Made by a program: the position numbers and the translations under genes. A DNA stretch of 64,000 bases from the NCBI GenBank assembly GCA_023055425.1, contig JALGPY010000008.1, positions 19,565,359 through 19,629,358 of the forward strand, read 5' to 3'. Positions 20,240-31,874 of this stretch are shown here, in pieces. The stretch comes from Linanthus parryae (taxonomy: Eukaryota; Streptophyta; Magnoliopsida; Ericales; Polemoniaceae). The notes under the pieces are model-generated. The model saw only the letters and a list, made by a program, of their open reading frames with translations. It did not search any database and was not told the DNA's origin. The first letter of the stretch is position 1. Each line of letters begins with the position of its first letter.

Positions 20240-22270
20240 ATGGAGATAAATGTATCACCTTCCTTCTCCTTCAAAACCCAAACCCCAATTTCCATCCCCA
20301 TCACTCTCTTCAAAAGACACCCCTCTAAAAAGAATCCCAAACAGTTTAACAACTCCACCACTCATGTTGCAGAATTCTCCACTGTTAGCGTTCCTTCTCT
20401 CTCTGCACACAACCTGTTCGATGAAATTCCCCTGAGAGATTCACTACCCTGGAACAATCTCATCCACACCCATCTCTCCAACAACAATCCCTCCCAAGCT
20501 AAGCTGACTTATCTGCAGATGATGCTCCGTGGCGTTCGTCCAGACAGGCACACGTTCCCTCGCGTTCTAGCTGCTTCTAGATTATCCACAGATTTGAATT
20601 TTGGGAAACAAGTACATGGACAAGCTCTGAAACTGTGTTGTTGTTCTGATAGCTATGTAGTCACCGCTTTGATGGAGTTTTATGGTCATCTTGAAGGTGC
20701 TGATTCTGCCCAATGGGTGTTCGATAAGTTGTCTGGGATCACGTGTAAGTGTACGATCGCTTGGACTTTGTTGGCAAAGTTGTATGTTTCTGAAAATAAG
20801 CCGCTATTGGCTATCGATCTTTTTAAGAGGATGGTTGAATCTAGGACTGCTAAAGTGGATGCGGTGGCGTTTGTCACCGCGATTGGTGCTTGTGGGGTGG
20901 TGAGATCGCTGCAAGAAGGAAGAAACTGTCATCAAATTGCGAGGGAATGTGGGTTGGAGTCTGATGTTTTGGTAAGCAATTCTCTCATGAAAATGTACTT
21001 GGATTGTGGCACACTTGGAGATGCTAGAGTGGTGTTTGATGGCATGCCTTTGAAGGACGCTATTTCATGGACTGAAATGCTTCGTGGGTATGTCAAGAAC
21101 GGTGGTTTCAACGAGGGTTTGAAACTATTTCGGCTGATGAATGTGGCGGATGGAATAAAGCCAGATTCTCTCGCGGTTTCCAGCATCCTCCCTGCTTGTG
21201 CCAGAGTAGCTGCTCATAAGCAGGGCAAAGAGATTCACGGTTACTTGCTGAGACACGAAATTAATCTCAATCTTACATTAAAGAATGCTCTAATGGACAT
21301 GTATGCAAAATCAGGGTTCATTGAGTATGCTTCCGTGATATTTGCAACTATGATGACGAGGGATGCTATTTCATGGACCGTGATGATACTGGGCAATGCT
21401 CTCCATGGACATGGGAAGCTTGGAGTTGACACGTTTCGTAAAATGGAGAAACACTCAAAACAAGAGATAGATCAGGCTCTGTACGTTGCGCTCCTCTATG
21501 CTTGCTCTGTTGCCCGCTTGGTTGAATATGGAAAGTTCTACTTCAGCCGCATCAAGTCGCCTGAGGTTGAACACTATGCTTTAATGGTAGCTCTTCTAGC
21601 TCGTTCTGGCTCGTTGAATGAAGCATGGACCTTTATTGAGGAACAAAGTCTCTCACGCCACGCAGACGTGCTGAGAGCTCTCTTGGATGGGTGCAGGATT
21701 CACAAGAATGCTTTAATGGGAAAGCGAGTTCTGGATCAGCTGTGTGACATGGAACCACTTAACGCGGAGAACTATGTGTTACTTTCGAATTGGTATGCTC
21801 ATAATGCAAAATGGGACATGGTTGATGACCTGAAAGAAACTATCACCGACATGGGTTTGAAAACAAAGGAAGCTTATAGCTGGTTAGAGTTCAAGAACAA
21901 AGTTCATGTTTTTGGGACCAGAGATCTATCGCATCCCAAATCAGTGAAAATATATTCAGAACTAGCTAGTTTGGCGAAGAAATTGGATCAAGAAGGGTTT
22001 CAACTGACATCGGATTTCTGTCTTCACGATGTGAATGGAGAGCGAGAGTGCAACCCATTCAACCACAGTGAAATGTTGGCTATATCATTTGGGCTCATTA
22101 GTACCCAAGAAGGTGCGAAAATACGTTTGACCAAGAATCTGCGTATGTGCCGTGACTGTCACAATGCCACGAGTCTCATCTCCAAGATTGTGGACCGGGA
22201 GATCATAATAAAGGACCAGGTTTGCTTCCATCACTTTAAAGATGGAAATTGTTCGTGTGGAGATTTCTAA
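20240..22270 (+). CDS. PLS-class pentatricopeptide repeat protein with E and DYW domains
   Basis: This 676-residue, intronless protein belongs to the PPR family that edits C to U in organelle RNAs. The N-terminus (about residues 1-50) is rich in Ser, Thr, Pro and Lys with almost no acidic residues, consistent with a plastid or mitochondrial transit peptide. PPR motifs run from about residue 60 to 480 (for example FDEIPLRDSLPWNNLIHTHL, FDGMPLKDAISWTEMLRGYV). E motifs and a DYW deaminase domain follow. The deaminase zinc ligands are intact: H609 and E611 in NHSE, and C637 and C640 in CRDC. The protein ends CSCGDF and not the usual CSCGDYW: the Tyr-Trp end is replaced by Phe and a stop. Because a duplicated fragment at 61284-61316 ends the same way, this end is older than the duplication. 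The target RNA cannot be told from sequence alone. Confidence 0.93.
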   Translation: MEINVSPSFSFKTQTPISIPITLFKRHPSKKNPKQFNNSTTHVAEFSTVSVPSLSAHNLFDEIPLRDSLPWNNLIHTHLSNNNPSQAKLTYLQMMLRGVRPDRHTFPRVLAASRLSTDLNFGKQVHGQALKLCCCSDSYVVTALMEFYGHLEGADSAQWVFDKLSGITCKCTIAWTLLAKLYVSENKPLLAIDLFKRMVESRTAKVDAVAFVTAIGACGVVRSLQEGRNCHQIARECGLESDVLVSNSLMKMYLDCGTLGDARVVFDGMPLKDAISWTEMLRGYVKNGGFNEGLKLFRLMNVADGIKPDSLAVSSILPACARVAAHKQGKEIHGYLLRHEINLNLTLKNALMDMYAKSGFIEYASVIFATMMTRDAISWTVMILGNALHGHGKLGVDTFRKMEKHSKQEIDQALYVALLYACSVARLVEYGKFYFSRIKSPEVEHYALMVALLARSGSLNEAWTFIEEQSLSRHADVLRALLDGCRIHKNALMGKRVLDQLCDMEPLNAENYVLLSNWYAHNAKWDMVDDLKETITDMGLKTKEAYSWLEFKNKVHVFGTRDLSHPKSVKIYSELASLAKKLDQEGFQLTSDFCLHDVNGERECNPFNHSEMLAISFGLISTQEGAKIRLTKNLRMCRDCHNATSLISKIVDREIIIKDQVCFHHFKDGNCSCGDF

Positions 22271-25080
22271 CCATATCAGGTCTGCAAGTTTATGTTGTTG
22301 TGGTAGATTTAGGTCCTGAAACTGAAAATAAAGCAAATGATCTGCACTTTTCCATGTTTTAGTTGTAAATTCAGATTCTTGAAACTAAAAAGTAGCATTA
22401 GTAGGTTATCCAACATTGTAGAATTGTTCACCTATCTTTGTATATGGAAGAAAATTACAGATATATAGATTTATTTTGTTAACTTTAAGCTCTTCTTGAA
22501 TCTTCTTTTGCGAGAGAAACCCTTTGATCGTTTTAAGAAATCGAGCCGAGAACAGCATTTGGGGGCTGTTTTTTTGTTTAGTGAATTTAGTATTAAAACT
22601 TAGTGTAAATTTATAGATAGGTTTTCCGGAAAAGTGAAGGATACAAATTTGGATTCGAAAGGGCAATAATATCAAAATGAAATGTATGTCATCCTATAGT
22701 GTAATTACCTTGAGTGTTGAAGAACTTTAACTAAAACTGCAAATATATTAATGAAATATCTCTGACATAGTGATGAGTAAAGGATTCAGAAGTACTTCAG
22801 CTTTTCTAGGACCATGATTTCATTGTTACACAACATCGTTACTTTCTTGCTCATGAAGAATTTCTATTATGGTATTTAGTGAATTGTATTAGTAGTTCTG
22901 CATTTCTGTTGAAGAAAGTCTAATAAAGCAAGTCATAAATACTTTGAGAGTGTAAACCTCATGTAACTTGTGCATCTTGTGATTAGTTTTCTTAAGAAAG
23001 TATTATTTACGTCCTTACCGCTGTTGAAATCTATCTAGTTTGGACATTGTCGTGAAAGATATATACTGAATTTAGTAATTATGCATAATACTATATGATG
23101 AGGCGACATCAAAGCAATCTGTATTTTGGTATGTTGGATGGCATTTCAAGAGCAATCTGGCCCATTGGATGTGTACACTTCTGAAACACCTCCAGCATGT
23201 ATTTTTTTTAGGAGAACCTCCAGTATATGTTATGTCCATCACACAGTTTCGTTTCTCACCTAAATAATGGACGTTAAAAAATTTCTGATTTCATAAAACT
23301 GTTCTTACTGATTCTCTTGCTGGTGAAGTCCAGGACTGCTGGCTTTCTTTTTTGGTTTGCTTTTAGATTTTCCAAAGGCTCGATACTTCGATCCTAATAT
23401 TTTGAAATTGCAGTTGCACATTTTATTGGGTTACTCCCTCATTGCCAATTTGGTTTTGAGGTGAAACCTCATGGATTTTTCTACAGTTTGTCGCCCATTA
23501 AAGAAATGCAGTTTCATGCTCTCTCTCTCTCACTCTCTGTGAATTTCTTTTCATCTTTGATGTTAACCTGATCAAATCGAAGTCATGATGGCGTTATCAT
23601 GTCATGAATTAGTAGAAATCAAGGTTTTAGACCTTTGAGCTCGACATGTTTCGAGTGATTGTACTATGTAGTATGACAGCAAGCTTTAATTAGTTACTTT
23701 TCTACTTTGTTTAGGAAGTTGGGTTACATAATATTTTGATTTCCTAGATTACAGAGTTTGCTGATGTTTCCTTATACTCGTCTGTTAATGGGAGGTTAAC
23801 TTGTGGGTAGCGTAAAAAGATGATAAGTGGTAGTGTCGCTTAAGAGGCCCATGCACGATCTTCTTCTCTCTAGCGGTTTCTGAGCGAATTTCTGTCTGTA
23901 AAAGAAGGGGATGGATGCAGTGTCGTTTGTTATCTTTTTCTTCTTCATAATATGATGATTAATGCCTTTAGAGGAAGCTTACATCTTTCATTGGGTAAAT
24001 TTCAATACTCTTGCTGTAGAAGGCTTGAAGCTGTAGGGATGGGTTGAATACTAGGTACATGCTGTGATCTTTTACTGAAATGTGAAGTGAGACTGCATTA
24101 TAAATTTTGATGGGCAAATAAAAGTTGTCCAACACAGAAATGTGAGGAATGTCTTGCCCAGATTCAGACGACTGCAGTCAAGAGTCAACCATTTTCGTTC
24201 CCAAGTATGCATTTTCTTTCCCAAGTTTTCTTAAAATTCAATGGCATTGTTTTTTATTGCTTAAATTGAATGACTTCTGTATTTTGAAAAATTGGCCTTC
24301 TTCACTGTGTACACAGCAGGAGAGAAATAGGAGATTGTGGAAGATGGCCATCAGACTCAATGGCTTTCTTTGTGGGTTATCCTTAGTCTCTCTTAATCTC
24401 CATATTGTAATCGTGCTCATTTTTTCTTCTTGTGTTTGAAAATCTATCTTTATATTTGCAGAGTTCCAACTGCCATGGATCAGTTTTAGTTTGTGCTCGT
24501 CCTCTTCCTAGAGGTCTGTATTCTTATCTCCTAATTTCGTTTATATAATAGTTTGGAAGTAAATGTAGTTGGTTCACAGTTTACTTATAGCCTTTTCTGT
24601 GTGGTACATGTGTTTTTCTTTACTATCTAAATCTCAGTATGTAGGGTTGCTTCCTAAATCGTATTGATGTTGAGTCTGGTGATTTGGTCTGGTTATAGGC
24701 TTGGTGCTAAGTCAGTAATATCCTTCATTTTTCGATTTTCTGCTGGCATTTCATTCCTAAAGACTTGCATGTTTCTTGATTTCCATTTAATCTAGAAAGT
24801 TCCTCTATTCCAAGGCCATTTTGAAGTCTTATCGATTTTCTCAAGACACTATCCATTCCTGGATGGAATTAGGCTGGAAACATGAACCTGAAAATGCAAC
24901 TTATTCCACATAACCAACGCATGTCTACAGAAAAGGAACAAAAGAAGTGAAGTTTCAGTGTGAGTCAAGAATTAGCTGCCAAAGAAGGGATTTGGATTTA
25001 TTCGGGAGTGTTATCTTTTATGTTCTGAATCAAAACCACACATTTTGATTGTGAAGCAAACCTAAAAAATCCAAACGTGG
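22271..25080. other. PPR gene 3' flank and spacer, no protein-coding gene seen
   Basis: T-rich sequence with no conserved coding frame. The first 250 bases are homologous to the inverted fragment at about 61040-61283. Weak acceptor-like sites (for example TATATTTGCAG at about 24461) would allow a spliced long 3' UTR, but nothing proves it. Confidence 0.45.
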
Positions 25081-25252
25081 GCGTTAAGAAGCCATTTTAT
25101 TTGTCCGTCTGTCCTGGAATACCACGCTTATTACTGTGAGTGGTGGTCACAAAATTCTAAACTAGGGCGTTAAGAAACAATTTTATTTATTGGTTTGTAC
25201 CAGGACACCACACATATCACCCTAACTCGTAGTCACAACATTCAAAAGTAAG
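25081..25252. repeat. Two copies of an 86-bp tandem repeat
   Basis: Copies at 25081-25166 and 25167-25252 both start GCGTTAAGAA and share TTTTATTT, GGA(A/C)ACCAC and GTCACAA blocks in order. A third partial start (GCGTCAAGAGG) follows. The copies are diverged. Confidence 0.7.
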
Positions 25253-25433
25253 GCGTCAAGAGGTTTATACATTGTCATGCATTATTTTGCCAAAATTTAA
25301 CAAGATTCGACTTTTAACAAGCTTTTAGTTACGAGTTCAGTCTCATTGCTCTCTATCTTGCTCTCACTGCAATAGCTCGAATGTCACCGTCTCTCTCTCT
25401 TTGCCTCCCTCTCTCAGATTACTTAGGGATGGC

Positions 25434-25974
25434 AATATGGTCCGATCCGATATGAGATCCGAGCCGAATGGATCGGATCCGAATCTGATCCAATGTAAAA
25501 TAGATCGGATTTGGATCCAGAAAGCCAGACCCGATCGGATTTGGATCGGAGGGCAGATCCACCGGGTTCCGACCCGATCCGATCCGACATATATGTATGC
25601 TTTACAGATATACTCCTATAACCTCCCCACTTACATTCCAAGAAGAATACAATAGTAACTTCAACCTACAAAGTCATTTCTTTGTGTGTTAAGGCTTCGT
25701 AACTTACAAACATGCGTTAGCGTATGGACTAGTGTTTATTTTTTATGTTATCTTTTGTATTTTAATGCAAATCTGAGCCTAATCCGATCCGAATCCGACC
25801 CGACCACGTACTATATGGATATACGGATCGGGTTCGGATCAGCTACATGAAACCCGATCCGAATCCGGTGACGATCCGAACGGATATGGATCGGATCTGG
25901 ATCCCATTTCTCCTGGTCGGATCTGGAACGGGAACTGCTTGATCCGATCCAGATCCGACCCGTTGCCATCCCTA
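25434..25974. mobile_element. hAT-type MITE rich in GGATCGGATCC
   Basis: The termini are TAGGGATGGCAA and TTGCCATCCCTA. The flanks AGATTACT (25426-25433) and AGATTACC (25975-25982) agree at 7 of 8 positions, as expected for an 8-bp hAT duplication. Both subterminal regions are dense in CGGATC/GATCCG words, and the centre is AT-rich with no transposase. It belongs to the same family as 45093-45596. Confidence 0.82.
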
Positions 25975-25982
25975 AGATTACC

Positions 25983-26640
25983 TCTCGCGCTAACAACAGA
26001 ATGAATAGTGACTTTTAAATCCTATGTTCCCAATTTACCAGATGCTTAGTTGAGATGGGATGGTTGTGAAGAGACAAGGGTCTTGATTACTACTTTCCTC
26101 GGAGTATGGGTTGACTGCTTGTTGATTTGGTTTTCTTTATTGCAGTTTAAAATTTTATAGGAGGCTGGGAGTAGCACATAGTGATCATTTCATGAGTCTT
26201 TCTACCAATTATCCTCAGTATGCAACTTTTTTCAGTTTTTGCATCCTTTGCCCAGAAATTATGGAAGATTTCTTTCATTTCTTCTTTGGGAGAATGGAAG
26301 ACCTCAACCGAGTCGTGTTAGGCTAGCCATGGCCGGTGAACAACAACATGATGGTGCTGAAACAGATGCAAGAAGGGGTGGAAACATGATGGTGTAGGAG
26401 GGGTCAAGAGAGGAAGGCAACTCATGGAAGATGAGGAGGGGTGCGCTCATAGTGGATCGGCGGAGGGTGGGGGAGACCACCTTCACCGGCAGGCATGAAA
26501 AATGACCTGCCTTCTTTAGTTTTTCTCTCCGAAACGAAGCTTAGGAAAAATAGAGGTGAAAAGCTACAACTAAAGTTTCAGTACCAAAGTGCTCTTTTTG
26601 TACCTAGACGAGGTCTAGCTGGTGGCCTAGCGCTTTTATG
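25983..26640. other. Spacer, no gene seen
   Basis: No open frame with recognisable content. Some codon-like stretches (26280-26500) show no homology I can name. Confidence 0.4.
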
Positions 26641-27670
26641 AGATTCTACTAAGAATGTAAATATTTTGTCGTTTAGCTGTTTTCACATCCATTGTTGGGT
26701 GGATGGGTTGAGTGATGAAAATTTCTTTCTTATTTACTGTTTATTGCGGGAATTCATAAGCTCACAAGAGGAGGCTATCTTGGGAGCTACTAATAAGAAT
26801 TAAGCCAAATGGTTATGGTCCATGGATAGTGTGTGGAGATTTTAATGAAATTGTTTCACTTTTGGAGTATGATGGAGCTAGTATGCTTAATATCAGTTTG
26901 ATGTCTGCTTTCTCGGATGTACTGTCAGAGTGCAATGTTGTGGACTTGGGATATGAATGATACAAAATTAGTTGGTCGAACGGGAGAGCAAATGACAGTA
27001 ATGTGCAGAAAAGACTTGATAGGTCAGTAACTACAGACAGCTGGAAAAGAAATGTACCTGCATACAGTAGTGAAACATGTGCAGGATTCAACATATGATC
27101 ACAGGCACTTATTAATTATTGCAGCTAGCCTACAAATGCAGAATTCAAAACAGAAGAGGTTTATTTTGCTGCACAGTGGGTTAGAGATGCAGAACATGTG
27201 ATGTTATTACAAATAATTGGATATGTTGTCAATCTCCAATTAGTAAAAATTGTTACAGCCACAAAGTAGCAACATTGAGCTCTAAATTGCAACAGTGGAG
27301 CAAGGAGAAAAGCATATTAAAAAAAAGATGCAAAGTTGAAGATCATCGAGTCACTGGAAGCCGCTTGAAGAAGATCCTCTACGCCGGCAAACCTTCAAAG
27401 TTCAAACAGCTAGCAAATCAATTAGATGAGGTACTGCAGATAGAGGAAACAAAATGAAGGCAATTATCTAGAGCAGTTTGGTTACAAGCGAGTGATAAAA
27501 ACACAACCTACTTTCATTAGAAAGCAGGCGAAAGAAAAAGGAGAAACACAATTAGTGGGGTTATGAATGAGTAGGGTGACCGGAAGTGTAATGTGCATGA
27601 AGTTGATGGTATTTTTGCCAAGTATTATAATGATCTTTTCACTTCTGTTGGCTGTGATATGTCCCAGGTT
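26640..27670 (+). pseudogene. Degenerate LINE ORF2 relic (endonuclease end to start of RT)
   Basis: Conserved LINE blocks survive in broken frames: PWIVCGDFNEIV at about 26818-26855, the later KISWSNGRAN and RLDRS of the endonuclease, then a linker ending WLQASDKNTTYFH and KAGERKRRNTISGVMNE, which match the region before the reverse transcriptase. Stops occur at several places (for example TGA in the GYE-YKISW block). It ends at the MITE block near 27710. It is older and more decayed than the two LINEs at 1-4680 and 13036-19457. Confidence 0.8.
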
Positions 27671-27712
27671 ATACATGCAATTCCTATAAAGGTAACACAT
27701 GATATGTGTTGA

Positions 27713-28571
27713 GAGCATCTCCCACCCATGACTTTTTCCCCCTCCCCTCACCTCCCCCTCCCCCTCCTCCCACGGGCCCACCATTTTCCCCCTTCCTCCC
27801 CTCCCCTTCCGCCAAACTACTAATCGTCTTTAAACCATTTCTTCCCCCCCACCTAAAAAATTATTTTTTAATATATATTTAATGATTTGAAAATAAATTA
27901 TTAATACCAAAAAAAATAATGCAAAATTGTTTACCAATACACACACACACATGCACACAAAAAAATGTTAATAATAATAACAATGATAATAATACTAATA
28001 ATAATTAAAATAATATTAACAACTACGTGATGACTTAGTTGAACATGTTTGGAATGCACAAGGGAAAAATTATGAGTGACGTCATTTGCTTTGTATCTAA
28101 ATGCTATATTTCGTATCGTTGTCAATGAATAAATTTGACGTTTTTAACCGTATTTTTTAATTATTTAAATTATAATTGTTAACAGTATAAAAAATAAGTT
28201 TTATTAAATTTCAAAAAAATAAGATAACGATGACTTTTCGTAAATATATTTTCCAACAATCGTGAATACATTATTAATTTTAAAAAATAATAAAAAATAA
28301 AATTTATTAATCATTATAATAAAATACATAATACAATCACAAAATATTAGTATGTGTAATTAAAATTATCAAATCTTCAATTAATTAATCATTCCATGTA
28401 GGGGGAGGGGGAGGGGATGTCCATGGGGAAATCCCCCCTAACCATCCCTCATCCAAGACAAAATTTATCCCCATAGCACCCCCTCCCCCCATGGGGTTGG
28501 ACATGAACCGTATTTTTATACGATTTTCCCCTTCCCCCTCCCCCTCCCCCTCCCCCACATGGAATGATTAA
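27713..28571. mobile_element. Harbinger-type MITE, copy 1, with rearranged right end
   Basis: It begins GAGCATCTCCCACCCATG and then follows copy 2 closely: C-rich CCCCCTCCCC block, AT-rich middle with AATATATATTTAATGATTT, then TAATCATTCCATGTAGGGGG and more C-rich sequence. The expected right terminus (GGTTGGAGATGC) is missing. Instead, 28552-28573 repeats, inverted, the segment at 28384-28407, and copy 2 begins directly after. A TWA duplication is not evident. Confidence 0.65.
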
Positions 28572-28574
28572 TTA

Positions 28575-29267
28575 GAGCATCTCCAACCCATTGCTTTTTC
28601 CCCCTCCCCTCACCTCCCCCTCCACCTCCCCCTCCCCCCACGGGCCCACCATTTTCCCCCTCCCGCTCCCCCTCCCCTTCCGCCAAATTACTAATCTTCT
28701 CCAACCCATTTCTTTCCCCCCGCCAAAAAATTAATTTGTAATATATATTTAATGATTTAAAAATGAGTTATTAATACAAAAATAAAATAAAAATGAGTTA
28801 TTGAAATAAACCAATCTAACAACAATTGCATAAAATAGTTCTTCGTTAGTTAAAAGGATTGAATTCTTGTTCAGACACATTGGCCGAACTTCCATAAGCA
28901 CTTCCAAATAAGCTTTTCTGAATCTGTTTTTCGTAAATATACTTTCCAACAATAGTGAATACATTATTAATTGTATTAAATAATACAAATAAAATTTATT
29001 AATTATAATAATAAAATACATAATATAATCATAAAATATTAGTATGTGTAATTAAAATTATCAAATATTCAATTAATTAATCATTCCATGTAGGGGGAGG
29101 GGGAGGGGATGTCCATGGGGAAATCCCCCCTAACCATCCCTCACCCAAGGCAAAAATTTATCCCCATAGCACCCCCTCCCCCTCCCCATGGGGTTGGACA
29201 TGAAGCGTATTTTATACGATTCTCCCCTTCCCCCTCCCCCTCCCCCCCCATGGGGTTGGAGATGCCC
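28575..29267. mobile_element. PIF/Harbinger-type MITE, copy 2, TTA duplication
   Basis: The termini GAGCATCTCCAACCCAT and ATGGGGTTGGAGATGCCC are inverted repeats, flanked by TTA on both sides (28572-28574, 29268-29270). It is 693 bp with strong strand asymmetry: C-rich ends (CCCCTCCCC) and an AT-rich centre. No transposase. It cuts into the mobile-domain-like relic that follows. Confidence 0.8.
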
Positions 29268-29269
29268 TT

Positions 29270-29995
29270 AATGGAAAGTATGTGTCTTTTTTTGAATACC
29301 GGGGAAAAAGTGCCTGTAGCATGGCACTATCAGTCCAAATATGGAGACATTTGGTGGCGCGGACGACATGGAAGATATTAGCTCGATTAAGCTCGTTCGC
29401 GCAGGTACTGAGGATATACTCTGTCCAATCTTCCATCCAGTCAGATCCCTCCATGAAGGCTTGAGGAAGAATATCAAGTAAAACCAAACAAACCAGCTTT
29501 AAGACCAAGGCGATGCATATCTTCAGTATTAGCCAGATCACAGTCAGACCTCACTGGTTCAGGCACGAGCTGAAGAGTGTCGTTTAACGGGGATGCTCGA
29601 AGTGTAGAGGCCTTGATAGTAGCCACATAAAAATCATCTCCGCTCAGATAAGGAGCCTTGCACCAAAGTTCCTTGGGAAGATCCTGCACATCACGGCCTC
29701 CTTTTTTGACGCCTTTTAGGCCATATCTGTTAATGTAAAAACAGTAGATTACAGACCAACGACATGCAAGAGGAAAGACAAAAGTGGGAAAAGAGTATCT
29801 GCAAAATTGGACCTGAAAATTTCAGAAAGTTATAAACACTCACCCTGTTGACGATCGAGAGCTTGGATCGCTTGAGAAAAGTTGTCACGAAGTTGATCAA
29901 AGACTTGATCGAAAGTTTCTGCTTCTGCTGTGGGTTCTCTCTCCGATGCATACGAACTCAGAAGTACAACAATGGAAAAGTTGTAATTGAAGAAG
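29270..29995 (-). pseudogene. Possible plant-mobile-domain (PMD/MAIN-like) gene fragment
   Basis: On the minus strand, sequence around 29300-29440 reads ANIFHVVRATKCLHIWTDSA then MLQALFPRYSKKDTYFP. This resembles the part of the plant mobile domain just before the FPWGE motif (I..AV.AS......R...ML.AL...W...TNTF.FP). The upstream block (LVPEPVRSDCDLANTEDMHR) is in another frame, so a frameshift lies near 29470. An acceptor-like TTTTTACATTAACAG (about 29731-29745) and a donor-like GGTGAGTG (about 29850) suggest a spliced upstream exon. The domain is cut at 29270 by the Harbinger MITE. The family call rests on memory of the domain pattern and is tentative. Confidence 0.4.
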
Positions 29996-30324
29996 TAGTA
30001 GGGTTTTAATAAACCCTCAAAGAGTCACGACTGTTGATGCTTGATGAGTCAGCGACGCTTCGAATCTTGCGAAATTGACGACCTATCAACTATCCTCGCC
30101 TCGGAAATAGGCGAAATTGGGTGACGTTTGATTAACTCGACAGTGGCCACGCTTCGTTAGGGGCTAAATGGCGCTCCCCAAAACCCTAGGCAATCATGGC
30201 TATGACCGGGGGCTATGGGGATTCTAGTTCAAAATACAAAGGATCTGCGTGGGACTCACGCACGGCTGATTTTGCGCGACTGAACAACGGACGCGCGCGT
30301 GAAATTCGCGCGAAAGGGGGCTAA

Positions 30325-30914
30325 TGTAGATAGTGCTTTCTGGACAGACAGATCACGGCCACGTGGAAGCAATCCAGCACACCTAGATGTGCTCCACACA
30401 CACCGGACAACTACCTATGCTTGTCCACGTGGGGGCTGCGAGAAAGGGCCCTCACGTACTGCCACGGGAATTGTAGGGACTTAGTGGTTTGGAGGCTAGG
30501 GTAAGGCCCGTCGCGCGTGGGCGACAACCAAGCTCGCGCGCGACCTCTGGTAACTGACTGAGAGGTTGTAAGCTTACGTGTCCCATAAATGCGGCTGATC
30601 TCATAACAGTCTCCGATACTAACGGGAAGATACGTAACGATTCCTATCATTGAGCCGCCATTTATTGTGCATTAACCCCCTCAACGGTCACTTCCCCACT
30701 ATATATAGGATCGTTAGCTTTACATTACAACAGAGAGTACACTGAGTATAGACCAATACATCTCAGCTCTTGGAACGCTAAGCAACCTACTCTCTATCAG
30801 CCTACTGTCTCTCTCTCGAGCAGTTACCTGTGCTTACCCTCTCCCTATACACACCCTACATCTCTGTGTGTTCCTATTCTCTACTTGAGGTGCACGCTTG
30901 GATCTCTTCGAGGG
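30325..30914 (+). mobile_element. LTR-like block, possibly a 3' LTR of a Ty3/gypsy-type element
   Basis: A purine-rich run AAAGGGGGCTAA (30313-30324) resembling a polypurine tract is followed by TGTAGATAGTGC. Some 375 bp on is a TATA box (ACTATATATAGG, 30696-30707), and the block could end at ...GTGAGCACA near 30914. It is more GC-rich than its surroundings. There is no matching target site duplication and no second LTR in the window, so the ends and the identity are uncertain. It could instead be the promoter of the PMD-like gene read the other way. Confidence 0.35.
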
Positions 30915-31077
30915 ATTTCTGTGAGCACAGTTGGTAAAATGATTTCATATTACTATGGGGTTGAGTATGTGATATATTTAAGTGGTGGGGCAGAAGTGAA
31001 ATTTTTAGAAAGATGACATACATCCACGCCTTTTTCAATTTTTGTTGGGTCAAAATGCAAGTACGGTATTCAAAGGC

Positions 31078-31104
31078 GAGAGAGAGAGAGAGAGAGAGAG
31101 AGAG
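31078..31104. repeat. GA microsatellite
   Basis: An uninterrupted GA run. Confidence 0.95.
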
Positions 31105-31177
31105 TGAGGCTAAGAATTTGAACTTTTCGAAGAAGACACAATTTTGGGACGGAGAGAGTAATAAGTTTGGATAAATC

Positions 31178-31310
31178 TTTTAGTGTTCCAAAAGAGCATC
31201 ACGTGGTGTTCTACAACCAATGAGCGTGTGCTAACCATTGAATATTTGAATAAGTGATGTACTTTCATTGGTTGTAGAGTACCACGTGGTGCTTTTTTGG
31301 AGCACTAAAA
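31178..31310. mobile_element. 133-bp hairpin MITE with CACGTGG in each arm
   Basis: The left arm TTTTAGTGTTCCAAAAGAGC...TACAACCAATGA and the right arm TCATTGGTTGTAGAGTACC...CACTAAAA are inverted repeats of about 45 bp around a 43-bp loop. Each arm carries a G-box-like ACGTGG. Superfamily not assigned. Confidence 0.65.
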
Positions 31311-31687
31311 AATGCTCATAAGTTTGATTTAGATTATGGTAATAGATGACTTTAAAACGTCATAAATTTGATTTTGATTTGTGGTACGTAAGAGATGAGT
31401 TAAAAACTTATGACTTAACAATCATAAGTTTGATTTAGATTATGGGAATCGGCGGGTTTAGAGCCAATATGGGGGTGTAAGTTTAGTTTCGTACCTGCGA
31501 GGATGCCACGTCACGTTTTCATGATAGTATCAAGGGTAAAAGACAAAATGCACTCTCCTTAGATGGATTATATACAAAACAACCCTGTTGTTTGGGGATA
31601 TACAAAAACCACCCCTGCCTCCGTTAGCATCTAACGACGCACTAACAGCGAGGCTAAAAGACATAATTACCCTCATTTTAGAACAAA

Positions 31688-31835
31688 ATGCCACAATATA
31701 AATTGTCTTCTTCTCCCTTCCCTCACATTTCCAACCCTAGCCTCCTTCTCTCTCTTATCTCTCTCATTCTTCACCCACAACCACCATCTCCGTTCGAACC
31801 ACAGGAGGCGCCGACACCTTCTTCTTCTCCTCTCT

Positions 31836-31874
<39 letters not shown>

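Noticed and set aside
27713..29267. C-rich direct repeats considered as a CRISPR-like or satellite array
   Set aside because: The repeats are the arms of two Harbinger-type MITE copies with TTA duplication. This is plant nuclear DNA without spacers or cas genes.
30299..30484. A 61-codon frame in the LTR-like block
   Set aside because: It is short, has no domain, and lies across the expected promoter of the LTR-like sequence.
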